From positions 302,099-366,098 of the forward strand of contig NZ_SNWD01000003.1 in the NCBI RefSeq assembly GCF_004361835.1: 64,000 nucleotides of DNA, read 5' to 3'. Positions 1-8,742 of this stretch are shown piece after piece. Within the stretch, counting starts at the first letter, position 1. Every line of letters begins with the position of its first letter. The position numbers and the translations under genes were made by a program. The DNA comes from Stakelama pacifica (GTDB taxonomy: Bacteria > Pseudomonadota > Alphaproteobacteria > Sphingomonadales > Sphingomonadaceae). The notes below the pieces were generated by a model. It did no database searches. It saw nothing but the letters and a program-made list of their open reading frames with translations, and was not told the DNA's origin.

Positions 1-296
1 CCGGTCAGATTCGCGGTCGCCGGCTTTTCCCAGCGACGGACCGGCGGCAGCGCGCGATCGGGCACATCGTCGATCTGATGATGCAGCCAGCTGAACCATT
101 CGGGCGGCACCCGGCTGGCATCGTTCGCACCGTTATAGATGACCCAACGGCGCGCACGACCGTGCATGTCGGTGCCGCCCTCATAATACAGGTTGCCCAG
201 ATCGTCTTCGCCGACCTGCTTCTTGCCCGACAGGCCGAGACGAGTGCCGAAGGTGGCGCCGTTCCACCAGGTGAAGATCGTTGAAAGGATGCCCAT
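1..296 (-). CDS. NADH:ubiquinone oxidoreductase subunit NDUFA12 family protein (3' end outside window)
   Basis: Reading the minus strand from an ATG at 296 gives about 98 residues before the window edge. It begins [19 protein letters not shown] and contains GNLYYEGG and RRWVIYNG followed by [10 protein letters not shown]. This order (a YYE segment, RRWVIY, then PEW..WLH) is the signature of the NDUFA12/B17.2 accessory subunit of respiratory complex I, which alphaproteobacteria share with mitochondria. The protein is predicted to sit on the peripheral arm at the membrane face. The 3' end is cut by the window, so the length cannot be judged. The roughly 220 bp upstream (297-518) hold no gene and presumably the promoter. 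Confidence 0.9.
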   Translation of the reverse strand, partial: MGILSTIFTWWNGATFGTRLGLSGKKQVGEDDLGNLYYEGGTDMHGRARRWVIYNGANDASRVPPEWFSWLHHQIDDVPDRALPPVRRWEKPATANLT

Positions 297-518
297 GACC
301 TGCGCGATTACCGCGATGCAGGCCGAACGGCAACTATCCTTTGCAACCCGCGTCCGCTTTTTAGGCTTGCCCCGGTGATGCGCCCCCCGGCACCCAGTAT
401 CGGTTTGTCCGCCAATCGCGCGGGCGAACCGGGGCGCTTTACAGCATCATGCCGTCATATCAGGCTCTGGCAGGTCTGAACTCCGGGTCGTGACCGCGAG
501 GAGCAATGCACCCTGACA

Positions 519-1025
519 TTATTGCGCGGGCGCGTCCCAGTTCACTTTGTCGCCCTCATCGATGCCCAGTTCGGCCGCACGACCCCCGCGCAGTTCCAGC
601 ACGGCGGATACCGGTTCGCCCGAATCGACCGGGGTTTCGCTGAACGGCACCGTATTGTCGGCGATCCGCGCGATTGTGTGGTCGGGTCGAATGAAGATGA
701 TGTCGAGCGGCGACGGCGTGTTCTTCATCCAGAAGGTAGCGACGCGCGGGGCCCCGCCGCCCGGCGGATAGGGCGCGAACAACATGCCGCCATCGTCGGG
801 AATATCGGTGCGGAACATCAGCCCCTTTTGCTGCTCGGCCTCCGTACCGGCGACCTTCACGACGAAGCGGTGCGTTTCGCCATTGCTGACGATCGAGAGG
901 TCGACCGTGTTTTCCGCTGCGGCCTTATCCCGGTTCGCAAGCGCGGCGCTTTCGCCGCCGCTGCATCCGGCAAGGCTGAGGGGCGCCGCGCCGAAAGCGG
1001 CGATGAACAACCAGATTGTACGCAT
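519..1025 (-). CDS. DUF192 domain lipoprotein
   Basis: The product has 168 residues. The N-terminus is a lipoprotein signal (hydrophobic stretch ending in LSLAGC, so Cys20 would be lipidated), which places it on the periplasmic side of a membrane. The rest is a DUF192 domain with the usual landmarks: a GLMFR segment, a WMKNT motif near the middle, DIIFI, and a late VLEL. The biochemical function of DUF192 is not established. The gene starts 5 bp after the stop of the cold-shock protein gene on the same strand, so the two are probably co-transcribed. Confidence 0.85.
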   Translation of the reverse strand: MRTIWLFIAAFGAAPLSLAGCSGGESAALANRDKAAAENTVDLSIVSNGETHRFVVKVAGTEAEQQKGLMFRTDIPDDGGMLFAPYPPGGGAPRVATFWMKNTPSPLDIIFIRPDHTIARIADNTVPFSETPVDSGEPVSAVLELRGGRAAELGIDEGDKVNWDAPAQ

Positions 1026-1030
1026 GATAC

Positions 1031-1603
1031 TTATTCCGCTCTTTCAACAACCACCGCGAGCGGCCCCTTATCGCCCGCGACGACCCGGGCGCGCAATGGC
1101 TGATCGGGCTCGACTTCCTCGATTCCGGCGCGGCGCAAGGTTTCCATATGAACGAAAATGTCGCGGCTATCTTCACCGCGCACCAAAAAGCCATAGCCTT
1201 TCAGCCGGTTGAACCATTTGACGGTTACCGGTTCGAACGGCCCGGCCGATGCGATCAGTTCCAGCCGGTCGATCCGGTCGCCGCCCGACCGGTCGCGCAC
1301 CGGCTCCACCGCGTCGGTCAGATCGATGCTGAGGATCCGGCTGGCCTGAAACCCGCGCTGGCGCTGCACCGCCAGACATTCGACCCGCGCCCCTTCGGGA
1401 AGACTGCGGCGGCCATGTTCCTGAAGTATCGAAAAATGCACAAGTATATCGCCGATATCGGCGTCATCGTCGCAGACGATGAAGCCGAAGCCGCGCGTAA
1501 CATCGAACCATTTCACCGCGCCCCGGCACGGCAACCCCTCTTCCTGCATGTCCGGCGCGTCGTCCATATCGACTTTCGACGCACGTGTCGTTTCAGCACG
1601 CAT
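1031..1603 (-). CDS. Two-domain cold-shock protein
   Basis: The product has 190 residues with two cold-shock domains. The first contains GAVKWFDVTRGFGFI followed by DILVHFSIL; the second contains VTVKWFNRLKGYGFL followed by DIFVHMETL. In each, the aromatic RNP1-like (K/R-G-F/Y-G-F) and RNP2-like (VH) motifs that bind single-stranded nucleic acid are intact. It is predicted to be a cytoplasmic RNA/DNA-binding protein that melts mRNA structure under cold or stationary-phase stress. Double-domain Csp proteins are common in alphaproteobacteria. It is the first gene of a likely two-gene unit with the DUF192 lipoprotein. Confidence 0.9.
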   Translation of the reverse strand: MRAETTRASKVDMDDAPDMQEEGLPCRGAVKWFDVTRGFGFIVCDDDADIGDILVHFSILQEHGRRSLPEGARVECLAVQRQRGFQASRILSIDLTDAVEPVRDRSGGDRIDRLELIASAGPFEPVTVKWFNRLKGYGFLVRGEDSRDIFVHMETLRRAGIEEVEPDQPLRARVVAGDKGPLAVVVERAE

Positions 1604-1672
1604 GTTTCTAACTCCCCCTGTCGGAGATTTATCACAAGCTTACATGCTGCGGCAACGACGACAACCATCTAT

Positions 1673-2200
1673 CTATTCATATAGAAATTGCGTGTCCTCC
1701 CCGGGTTGCAGACCGGCAATGGCGCGCGAAATCGCAAAATCATGACCGGCGCGCAGCATCGCGGCAATATGCTTTTCCCGAACCTCACGCTCTTGGAAAA
1801 CTGCGGAAAACGGGCCGATCCGCTTGCGCCGGGCAAAGGCGATCGCGCTGTCGACGCGGCGCTCGGCAATTTCGGGAGCAAGCGCTTCGGCATCGGCGCC
1901 GTCAATCCCGGCCTGATACAATGCCTGCCCCACCCGTCGGGCACCAAGCCCGCGCCGCGCCATCGCCGCCGCGCGCATCTCGCCGAACGCGCGATCGTCG
2001 ACATAGCCAAGATTCGCGAAACGCTCGACTAGCCCCTCGATATCGGGCATGGCGTCCGCGCTACCCCGCTCACGCAGTTTCCGGGCGAGATAAGCGGCCA
2101 GTTTCGCGCGGGTTGTGGCATATCGCTCGACATAGCGAAGGGCCAGCCGTTCGAGCGCGGCAGCGTCCAATGGAGGCGGAGGAGTGAGGCGGCGAGGCAT
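1673..2200 (-). CDS. recX: RecX family regulatory protein
   Basis: The product is about 175 residues from the ATG at 2200 (MPRRLTPPPP). Upstream in-frame starts at about 2254 and 2230 exist but would add an unconserved tail. The body is helical, with the RecX-type repeats: LALRYVERYATTR, LARKLRERG, then YVDDRAFGEMRAAAMARRGLG. RecX binds RecA filaments and restrains recombinase and SOS activity. The gene is not beside recA here. It is divergent from the acyl-AMP ligase gene with about 80 bp between them, so the promoters face outwards. Confidence 0.8.
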   Translation of the reverse strand: MPRRLTPPPPLDAAALERLALRYVERYATTRAKLAAYLARKLRERGSADAMPDIEGLVERFANLGYVDDRAFGEMRAAAMARRGLGARRVGQALYQAGIDGADAEALAPEIAERRVDSAIAFARRKRIGPFSAVFQEREVREKHIAAMLRAGHDFAISRAIAGLQPGEDTQFLYE

Positions 2201-2281
2201 TGCGCCATGATTATGCCACACTGCCATCCGATTTTGAACGATACTGCGTAGCATTCAGCGCCATCCCGTTTGGGAGGAACC

Positions 2282-4090
2282 ATGGCACAACGCAACGAAG
2301 GGCAAGAGATTATTGTGATGACGGGTGAGATTGCAGAACCGATGAACAAGCGGCAGACGGCCGCCGGGGATATGCAGCCCACACCGACCGGCGATGCACT
2401 GCCCCGCCGGTTCGCCGATTTTGCCACTCTGGGTGAGGCGCTGGATTACGCTGCCACGGGCGAGCGCGGCCTGAATTTTCACGATGCGCGCGGCACGCTG
2501 ACGCGCCCCTATCCGTTTCGCGAATTGCGCGACGATGCGCTGGCTCAGGCGTATCGCCTGATCGCGGCGGGGGTGAAGCCGGGCGAGCGGATCGCGCTGA
2601 TCGCCGAAACCGGTCCCGATTTCGCCAGCCTGTTCTTCGGCGTCGTCTATGCCGGCGCGTGGCCGGTGCCGCTGCCGCTGCCCACCTCGTTCGGCGGCGC
2701 GCAATCCTATATCGATCAGCTTCGCGTACAGCTTGGCAGCTGCGATCCGAAGATGCTCTTCTATCCCACCGAACTCGCCGCGATGGCGGGCGAAGCAGCG
2801 ACGCAATGCGACGTGACCGGCATGGACTGGCAGGAATTTTCAGGCCGTGAGGCAGCGCCGTGCGATCTGCCGCAGGCAAAGACCGACGACACCGCCTATC
2901 TGCAATATTCCAGCGGATCGACGCGCTTTCCGCACGGGGTCGCGATCACGCACGGCGCGCTGCTCAACAATCTGGCCGCGCACAGCCATGGCATGGCGCT
3001 GGAGCCGACCGACCGCTGCGTCTCCTGGCTGCCCTGGTATCATGATATGGGGCTGGTCGGATGCTTTCTGTCGCCGATCGCCAATCAGGTTTCGACCGAT
3101 TATCTGAAGACCGAGGATTTCGCCCGGCGTCCGCTGGCATGGCTCGACCTGATCAGCCGCAATTCGGGGACCACCCTCTCTTATTCGCCGACCTTCGGCT
3201 ATGATATCTGCGCGCGGCGCATGTCGAGCCAGACGCGCGCGTCCGACCGGTTCGACCTGTCGCGCTGGCGCGTGGCGGGCAATGGCGCGGACATGATCCG
3301 CCCCGACGTCATGCAGAGCTTCGTCGATGCCTTTGCCGATGCTGGGTTCAAGGCGAGCGCCTTCCTGCCAAGCTATGGCCTTGCCGAAGCGACGCTTGCC
3401 GTTTCGATCATGCCGCCGGGCGAAGGCATTCAGGTGGAACTGGTCGAAGAGACTCAGCTTTCGGGCCAGTCGGGCGAAGCAAACCGTCCTCAGCGGTTCC
3501 GCGCCATCGTCAATTGCGGCAAACCCGTGCGCGACATGACCGTCGTAATCCGCGAGGAGGACGGCACGCCTTTGCCTGAAAAGGCGATCGGCAAGGTCTG
3601 GTGCAAAGGCCCCAGCCTGATGACCGGCTATTTCCGAGATCCCGAATCCACCGCCGCGTGCATGGCCGATGGCTGGCTCGATACCGGCGATATGGGATAT
3701 ATGTCCGAAGGCTATGTCTATATTGTCGGCCGGGCGAAGGACATGATCATCGTCAACGGCCGCAACCACTGGCCGCAGGACATTGAATGGGCGGTCGAGC
3801 AGCTTCCCGGTTTCAAGGCGGGCGATATCGCTGCGTTCGCGATCACCACGCCGGGCGGTGAAGAAACCCCCGCCGTGCTGGTCCAGTGCCGCACCTCGGA
3901 CGAAAGCGAGCGGCTTCGCCTGCGCGGCGAGATCAGCGAACGCGTCCGTTCCGTAACCGGCATGAACTGCGTCATCGAACTGATTCCGCCGCGCACCCTG
4001 CCCCGCACCAGTTCGGGCAAGCTCAGCCGCGCAAAGGCGCGCAACCTCTATCTCAACGGCGAGATCAAGCCCTATGACGTCGCCGCCTGA
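2282..4090 (+). CDS. Fatty acyl-AMP ligase (FAAL)-like adenylate-forming enzyme
   Basis: The product has 602 residues from the ATG at 2282, which is preceded by GGGAGGA. An adenylate-forming fold is clear: the P-loop-like motif YLQYSSGSTRFPHG (about residues 205-218), the WLPWYHDMGLVG segment, LPSYGLAEATL, WLDTGDMGY, and the C-terminal TSSGKLSRAKAR carrying the catalytic lysine. The WLPxxHDMGL and YGLAEATL motifs are characteristic of fatty acyl-AMP ligases, which activate fatty acids as acyl-adenylates for transfer to a carrier protein or other acceptor. No polyketide synthase or carrier protein gene lies beside it, so the acceptor is unknown. An acyl-CoA synthetase activity cannot be excluded. 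Confidence 0.85.
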   Translation: MAQRNEGQEIIVMTGEIAEPMNKRQTAAGDMQPTPTGDALPRRFADFATLGEALDYAATGERGLNFHDARGTLTRPYPFRELRDDALAQAYRLIAAGVKPGERIALIAETGPDFASLFFGVVYAGAWPVPLPLPTSFGGAQSYIDQLRVQLGSCDPKMLFYPTELAAMAGEAATQCDVTGMDWQEFSGREAAPCDLPQAKTDDTAYLQYSSGSTRFPHGVAITHGALLNNLAAHSHGMALEPTDRCVSWLPWYHDMGLVGCFLSPIANQVSTDYLKTEDFARRPLAWLDLISRNSGTTLSYSPTFGYDICARRMSSQTRASDRFDLSRWRVAGNGADMIRPDVMQSFVDAFADAGFKASAFLPSYGLAEATLAVSIMPPGEGIQVELVEETQLSGQSGEANRPQRFRAIVNCGKPVRDMTVVIREEDGTPLPEKAIGKVWCKGPSLMTGYFRDPESTAACMADGWLDTGDMGYMSEGYVYIVGRAKDMIIVNGRNHWPQDIEWAVEQLPGFKAGDIAAFAITTPGGEETPAVLVQCRTSDESERLRLRGEISERVRSVTGMNCVIELIPPRTLPRTSSGKLSRAKARNLYLNGEIKPYDVAA

Positions 4091-4232
4091 CGGGGCGGCG
4101 GCATAGGGGCGAGGCCCTGAGACTTGATATTGGCAGAGGTCGTACTTTTTCGCACCGGGCCATTGCGCGACCCGTCAGCCGAACGTGCCTCTGCATAACG
4201 AGTCGCTAACCAGAAGCTGATATTCGAACGGG

Positions 4233-6584
4233 GTGACCGATCAAAAATCCTCCCGTTTCGCGAAGCCGAAAATCGGCCTTTGGGCGTTTCTTGCATTATC
4301 GCCAGGCGCCGATTCGCCCGAATGGAAGCAGATTCGCGCGGCGCAAATCAGGGCGATGCCCCGCCCCGCGGCATATATGATCGTCGTCAATGTCGCGGTC
4401 CTTGCGATAACCGGCATCATTATCGGCATGCAGATACCGGTCTGGCAGCTCGGCACGTGGATGCTTGCGGTGGTTGTGGCGGCAACGCTGGTCGCGAACC
4501 GGCAACGGATGGCGGCACAACAAAGTGACGGTGCAATCCATTCGGTCCGCCTTAATCTGGGCGTCGGCATCACGATGTCGATCGTCTGGGCCGTGCCCTC
4601 GCTGCTATTCCTGCCGCAGCTTTCGCCGATGATGGCGGTCGAGCTGGCAAGCGCAATCATATTGCTGATGATCATCACCAGCTTTGCCATGGCGACGACA
4701 CCGGCGGCGGCACTCAGCTGGCTGTTCATCGTCGGAAGCACATTGAGCCTGGCGCTTTTCCGGAACGCCATGCCGCTATCCGGCTGTGTCACTGCCCTCA
4801 CCACCGGGGTGCTGCTCATGAGCAGCTTTTCGCGCGCCAGGATGCTCTTGCGACTGCGTAGTAAGGAAATCGCGCTGGCACAGAGTGACGAAACGGTCAG
4901 CCTGCTTCTGTACGAATTCGAGGAAACGCAATCGAGCTGGCTTTGGGAAATCGATGCGCAGCGCTGCATCGTGCGTCCGGGGGCTCGCTTCGCCAAGGCG
5001 CTGGAACGCGATGCTGCAACGATCGAAGGCAAATCCCTGCTGGAGATATTGGCGGGTACGAGCTGGGAAAGCGGCGCGTTCAGCGACGAGCTGCGCATGC
5101 TTGCCGCCAGGCTGAAACAGCGCGAGAGCTTTCGCGAACTGGTGCTGCCGGTACGGATCGGCGATACGGAGCATTGGTGGGAACTGGCCGCCAGCCCCCG
5201 ATATGACGATAAAGGAAATTTTCGCGGCTTTCGCGGGGTCGCGTCCGATGTAACCGAACAGCGCCAATCCGAAGAGCGGATCAATCGCATGGCCCGCCAC
5301 GACGCGCTCACCGGCCTGCCCAACCGGCTGCTGATCAACGAAACGCTGGCCGATGCGATGCAGGGCGCCCAGCATCAGCAGCATCGCTGCGCGTTCATGA
5401 TGATCGATCTCGACCGGTTCAAATCGGTGAATGATACGCTGGGCCATCCTGTTGGCGACCGCCTGCTGCGCCGCGTGTCGGAACGACTGAGCGGGCTGGT
5501 CAGCGGGAATGAGATGATCGGGCGACTGGGCGGGGACGAATTCGCCGTGGTCATTCGCAACGCCAATGATTCGGTTCATGTCGAGCAACTGGCGCTGAAG
5601 ATCATCGACACGCTTTCACAGCCCTATGAAGTCGATCAGCACACCCTGTATATCGGTGCCAGCGTGGGTGTCGCAATCGGGCCGCGCGACGGGCGCACCG
5701 CCGAAATGCTGGTGCGATCGGCCGACCTCGCTTTGTATCAGTCAAAGGATGATGGCGGCGGATCAGCCCATTATTACGATCCGAAGCTCCATGTGCAGGC
5801 GGAGGAACGCCGCGTGCTGGAAATTGCGCTGCGCAGCGCGATCGACAGCGATCAGTTCCATATTCATTACCAGCCGGTGGTCGATGCAAGGACAGGCCGG
5901 CTGGTCGGTTTCGAAGCGCTGCTGCGCTGGACGCACCCGGGCTATGGCGATGTCGAGCCAGCCAAATTCATCCGGCTGGCCGAAGAAACACGGCTGATCA
6001 CCCCGATCGGGGCCTGGGTGCTGCGCACTGCCTGTCGCGAAGCCGCGACCTGGCCGGAAGCGTATCGGATCGCCGTCAATATCTCGGCCGAGCAGCTGCA
6101 CAGCCCCGGATTCGTTCAGAGCGTTGCCGATGCGCTGGAGGAAAGCGGCCTTGCCGCGCACCGGCTCGAGCTGGAGGTGACTGAAAGCGTATTTCTGGAC
6201 GAGGGAAGCAATGCGATCACATCGCTGGAAAAACTGGTCGCGCTCGGGGTCCGGCTGAGCATGGACGATTTCGGAACCGGCTATTCGGCGCTCGGCTATC
6301 TTTCGCGAATCCGCTTTGCCGCGATCAAGATCGATCGCAGCTTCGTGCGCAGCGCCGCCACGGGCAAGCTCGAATCGGTCGCGATCCTGCGCGCGGTGGT
6401 CACGCTTGCCGAAAGCCTTGGCATGGGGACGATCGCGGAAGGCGTTGAGAGCGCGGAGGAGCATCGCACGGTGCAGGATTTCGGCTGCTCGCACGTTCAG
6501 GGCAATTATTTCGCACGCCCCATGCCGGCGGACGAAGCGCGCAACCTGATAAACAACACGGCTTTTTCGATCGCCGTCGCCTGA
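4233..6584 (+). CDS. Membrane GGDEF/EAL cyclic-di-GMP turnover protein with PAS domain
   Basis: The product has 783 residues from a GTG start at 4233 after a purine-rich GAACGGGG. Residues about 45-200 contain several hydrophobic helices. Residues about 225-345 look like a PAS/PAC sensor domain (ending RGFRGVASDVTEQR). A GGDEF domain follows with an intact GGDEF at residues 433-437, then an EAL domain with EAL at 561-563 (GFEALLRW), LELEVTES and DDFGTGYS. Both active-site signatures are complete, so it could make and degrade cyclic-di-GMP; which activity dominates cannot be read from sequence. It stands alone upstream of tRNA-Trp, with about 140 bp in front that shows nothing notable. Confidence 0.92.
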   Translation: MTDQKSSRFAKPKIGLWAFLALSPGADSPEWKQIRAAQIRAMPRPAAYMIVVNVAVLAITGIIIGMQIPVWQLGTWMLAVVVAATLVANRQRMAAQQSDGAIHSVRLNLGVGITMSIVWAVPSLLFLPQLSPMMAVELASAIILLMIITSFAMATTPAAALSWLFIVGSTLSLALFRNAMPLSGCVTALTTGVLLMSSFSRARMLLRLRSKEIALAQSDETVSLLLYEFEETQSSWLWEIDAQRCIVRPGARFAKALERDAATIEGKSLLEILAGTSWESGAFSDELRMLAARLKQRESFRELVLPVRIGDTEHWWELAASPRYDDKGNFRGFRGVASDVTEQRQSEERINRMARHDALTGLPNRLLINETLADAMQGAQHQQHRCAFMMIDLDRFKSVNDTLGHPVGDRLLRRVSERLSGLVSGNEMIGRLGGDEFAVVIRNANDSVHVEQLALKIIDTLSQPYEVDQHTLYIGASVGVAIGPRDGRTAEMLVRSADLALYQSKDDGGGSAHYYDPKLHVQAEERRVLEIALRSAIDSDQFHIHYQPVVDARTGRLVGFEALLRWTHPGYGDVEPAKFIRLAEETRLITPIGAWVLRTACREAATWPEAYRIAVNISAEQLHSPGFVQSVADALEESGLAAHRLELEVTESVFLDEGSNAITSLEKLVALGVRLSMDDFGTGYSALGYLSRIRFAAIKIDRSFVRSAATGKLESVAILRAVVTLAESLGMGTIAEGVESAEEHRTVQDFGCSHVQGNYFARPMPADEARNLINNTAFSIAVA

Positions 6585-6629
6585 CCCCTTGTCGAGCGTG
6601 TCACTTGCGGCTACAGGCCGGGGCCGCAC

Positions 6630-6705
6630 AGGAGTGTAGCTCAGTTGGTAGAGCATCGGTCTCCAAAACCGAGGGCCGGGGGTTCGAGTCCCTCCACTCC
6701 TGCCA
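6630..6705 (+). tRNA. tRNA-Trp (anticodon CCA)
   Basis: This 76-nt cloverleaf has acceptor AGGAGTG (6630-6636) paired with CACTCCT (6695-6701). The anticodon stem TCGGT/ACCGA encloses loop CTCCAAA with anticodon CCA at 6663-6665. The T arm contains GGTTCGAGTCC, and an encoded CCA end lies at 6703-6705. It sits just upstream of secE-nusG, a linkage common in proteobacteria. Confidence 0.97.
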
Positions 6706-6951
6706 CTTTCGGCCTATCGGGCGGAACAGTGCGGTATTTTGCGTTGCTCGCAATATCCTGAACATCCGGAATGACGATGACGTGCCAGTATGACTGGCGC
6801 CCCCTTGCCCTTACCCCGGCAAGGCGTTAGATGCGTTAATCTAATCCGACAGCGTGGATGGCCCGGCACCGGTCTCTTGCAAAAGAGCCGGGCCGCGGAC
6901 CTGTGCCCCGCGGACCGGATTTTTGGTTGAACAGTCAGTGAGTGAAGCGAA

Positions 6952-7152
6952 GTGGCGAAGACGTCCCCGGTCGAATTCATGCGGCAGGTAAAAGCGGAAA
7001 CCGCGAAAGTAACCTGGCCCACCCGTCGCGAAACGGTCATGACCGCGGTCATGGTCGTCATCATGACGACGGTTCTCGGCCTCTTCTTCCTGGGCGTCGA
7101 TTCGGTCTTCGACCAGATCGTCTCCTTCCTCCTCTCCCTGGCACAGAAGTAA
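6952..7152 (+). CDS. secE: Preprotein translocase subunit SecE
   Basis: The product has 66 residues from a GTG start. It has the short one-helix form of SecE: an amphipathic segment with KAETAKVTWPTRRET (the conserved VxWP motif) followed by a single transmembrane helix (VMTAVMVVIMTTVLGLFFLG). SecE is the essential clamp of the SecYEG translocon in the inner membrane. It lies 7 bp upstream of nusG in the canonical secE-nusG pair, downstream of tRNA-Trp. The 246 bp between tRNA-Trp and secE probably hold the operon promoter. Confidence 0.95.
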   Translation: MAKTSPVEFMRQVKAETAKVTWPTRRETVMTAVMVVIMTTVLGLFFLGVDSVFDQIVSFLLSLAQK

Positions 7153-7159
7153 GAGATTC

Positions 7160-7696
7160 ATGGCGCGCTGGTACATCATTCACGCCTATTCGGGTTTTGA
7201 GAACAAGGTTCGCGAGGCAATCCTGTCCGAAGCCGAGCGGCTTGGCCTGGAGGCCGGAGTCGATCAGGTCGAGGTTCCGACCGAAACCGTGACCGAGGTT
7301 CGCCGCGGCAAGAAGGTACAGTCGGAGCGGAAATTCTTCCCCGGCTACGTTCTCGCCAAGCTGAACATGAACGACGACATCTATCACCTGGTGAAGAATA
7401 CGCCGAAGGTGACGGGCTTCCTCGGATCGAGCGGCAAGCCGCAGGCGATCACCGAGGCAGAGGCCGCACGCATCCTCAACACCAAGGAGGAGGCGGCAGC
7501 CGCGCCCAAGCATCAGGTCAAGGTCGATTACGAAATCGGCGACAGCGTCAAGGTGCTGGAAGGCCCGTTCGCCAGCTTCAACGGCGTGGTCGAGGAACTC
7601 GATTTCGACAAATCGAAGGTCAAGGTTTCGGTGTCGATCTTCGGTCGCGCCACCCCGGTCGAACTCGATTTCGAACAGGTCGAACGCGGCAAGTAA
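7160..7696 (+). CDS. nusG: Transcription termination/antitermination protein NusG
   Basis: The product has 178 residues. It has the NGN domain (MARWYIIHAYSGFENKV at the start; RKFFPGYVL with the conserved PGY) and a C-terminal KOW domain (GDSVKVLEGPFASFNG, residues about 127-142). NusG binds RNA polymerase, promotes processivity, and couples to Rho and to ribosomal protein S10. The length is typical. A strong terminator follows at 7737-7784, so rplK and rplA, which usually follow nusG, are not in this transcript. Confidence 0.97.
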   Translation: MARWYIIHAYSGFENKVREAILSEAERLGLEAGVDQVEVPTETVTEVRRGKKVQSERKFFPGYVLAKLNMNDDIYHLVKNTPKVTGFLGSSGKPQAITEAEAARILNTKEEAAAAPKHQVKVDYEIGDSVKVLEGPFASFNGVVEELDFDKSKVKVSVSIFGRATPVELDFEQVERGK

Positions 7697-7736
7697 TTGC
7701 CCTACACAGGCTCGCATGCGCGATCCTGCTGAATAT

Positions 7737-7784
7737 CAAAAAGCCCGGCAAGCGGTTCGCCGCTTCGCCGGGCTTTTTGTTTTG
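7737..7784 (+). terminator. Rho-independent terminator after nusG
   Basis: AAAAAGCCCGGC and GCCGGGCTTTTT form a GC-rich hairpin with an inner AAGCGG/CCGCTT extension and a U tract (TTTTTGTTTT). It lies 40 bp after the nusG stop and ends the secE-nusG transcript. Confidence 0.9.
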
Positions 7785-8095
7785 AAGTGAGACCGCGCCG
7801 GGTGGGCATCGCGTAGAGCGCCGTTCCAGACATATTCGCGCTGTGTGACCGGTCCGGCTCTGCGGCGTGGCGCGAACCACCATCGATGGGCTTGCGGGGT
7901 TCAGCGCAGCCTTAGGGCATATACGTCGCGCGCCGCCCTAACCCACCCGTTCGTGTCGAGCGAAGTCGAGACACGTTCGGACGGCTGCGGCATGTCTCTT
8001 CTGAATCGACTGGCGCTCTCGATCATGCAGGACCTGTTCGGGCATCCACCGCCCCTCATCATTCGCGTCAGATGCAAAGCCCGCGAACGGGGTGA
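7785..8095. other. Gene-free spacer with a palindromic repeat
   Basis: No convincing gene is seen. The stretch contains one copy of the 16-mer TCGAGCGAAGTCGAGA at 7956-7971, inside a short inverted repeat (GTGTC at 7953-7957, GACAC at 7970-7974). The same 16-mer recurs at 18492 and, inverted, at 18399. Confidence 0.5.
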
Positions 8096-8457
8096 TACCG
8101 ACCTTTCGTTGATCCGAACCTATTGTACCAGCGTCCAGCGATCCGGAGCGCCACACCGCCCGCAGCCTCGCATCACGCCGCACCAATCGCCACCGCTCCG
8201 CGCAGCCATAGCGTCACACCCCATCGCCCCGGCCTCCGCCAGGGGGTTAGCGGCTTGTATGCGCGATTTCCACAATCGTCGCCCCGGCGAAGGCCGGGGC
8301 CGCCATCGTCTGCCCCCTTACGAGGAGCATAGCGGCAGTTGCGAGCCTCGAAGAGGCGCGGCGATCGAGAAGCGGCGCGCACATCGCTGGATCGCCGCGT
8401 CGCTGCGCTCCTCGCGATGACGACCTTGCAGTGAGTCCGGCTCATTGCAGCTTGGTA
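8096..8457 (+). repeat. Dispersed MITE-like repeat, copy A (full length)
   Basis: This 362-bp element begins TACCGACCTTTCGTTGATCC and ends GCAGCTTGGTA, so the ends form imperfect terminal inverted repeats (TACCGACCT versus TACCAAGCT). Inside is the palindrome CCCCGGCGAAGGCCGGGG and a segment ending GCTCCTCGCGATGACG. Copies B (14615) and C (31711) share the same order of blocks. No protein is encoded. Confidence 0.75.
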
Positions 8458-8597
8458 TACCGCGCGTGGCCCGGGCAAAAGGCTTCTCGATACCCTAACG
8501 ACGCTCGGCAAAGCCTTCGCTCGAAGCCGACCGCAGTGGCGCTGAAAAGGTGGACCAGCCGCCCGGCACCCATTCCCCTGATCAACGACACCGCCCA

Positions 8598-8637
8598 TAA
8601 AAAAGACCCGGTGCGCCGGGGGGAAGCACACCGGGTC
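8598..8637 (-). terminator. Rho-independent terminator for the SulP operon
   Basis: On the minus strand GACCCGGTG and CACCGGGTC form a 9-bp stem around a 15-nt loop, followed by TTTTTT. It lies about 105 bp beyond the SulP stop codon and would end the carbonic anhydrase-SulP transcript. The stretch 8638-8742 shows nothing else. Confidence 0.9.
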
Positions 8638-8742
8638 AGTTTGCAAACCGTCATGGGAACGGGCAGGCATTGCGCCCGATCCTGCTGGTTCGCAGGGACC
8701 TCTCCGGCACCCGGGCCATGCCCGGATGCCTTATCTCTGTGA

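Noticed and set aside
8096..8457. Long open frames across the repeat regions after nusG and rplA
   Set aside because: They cross repeat copies whose reading frames are not kept between copies A, B and C, and they match no family; they are by-products of high GC.
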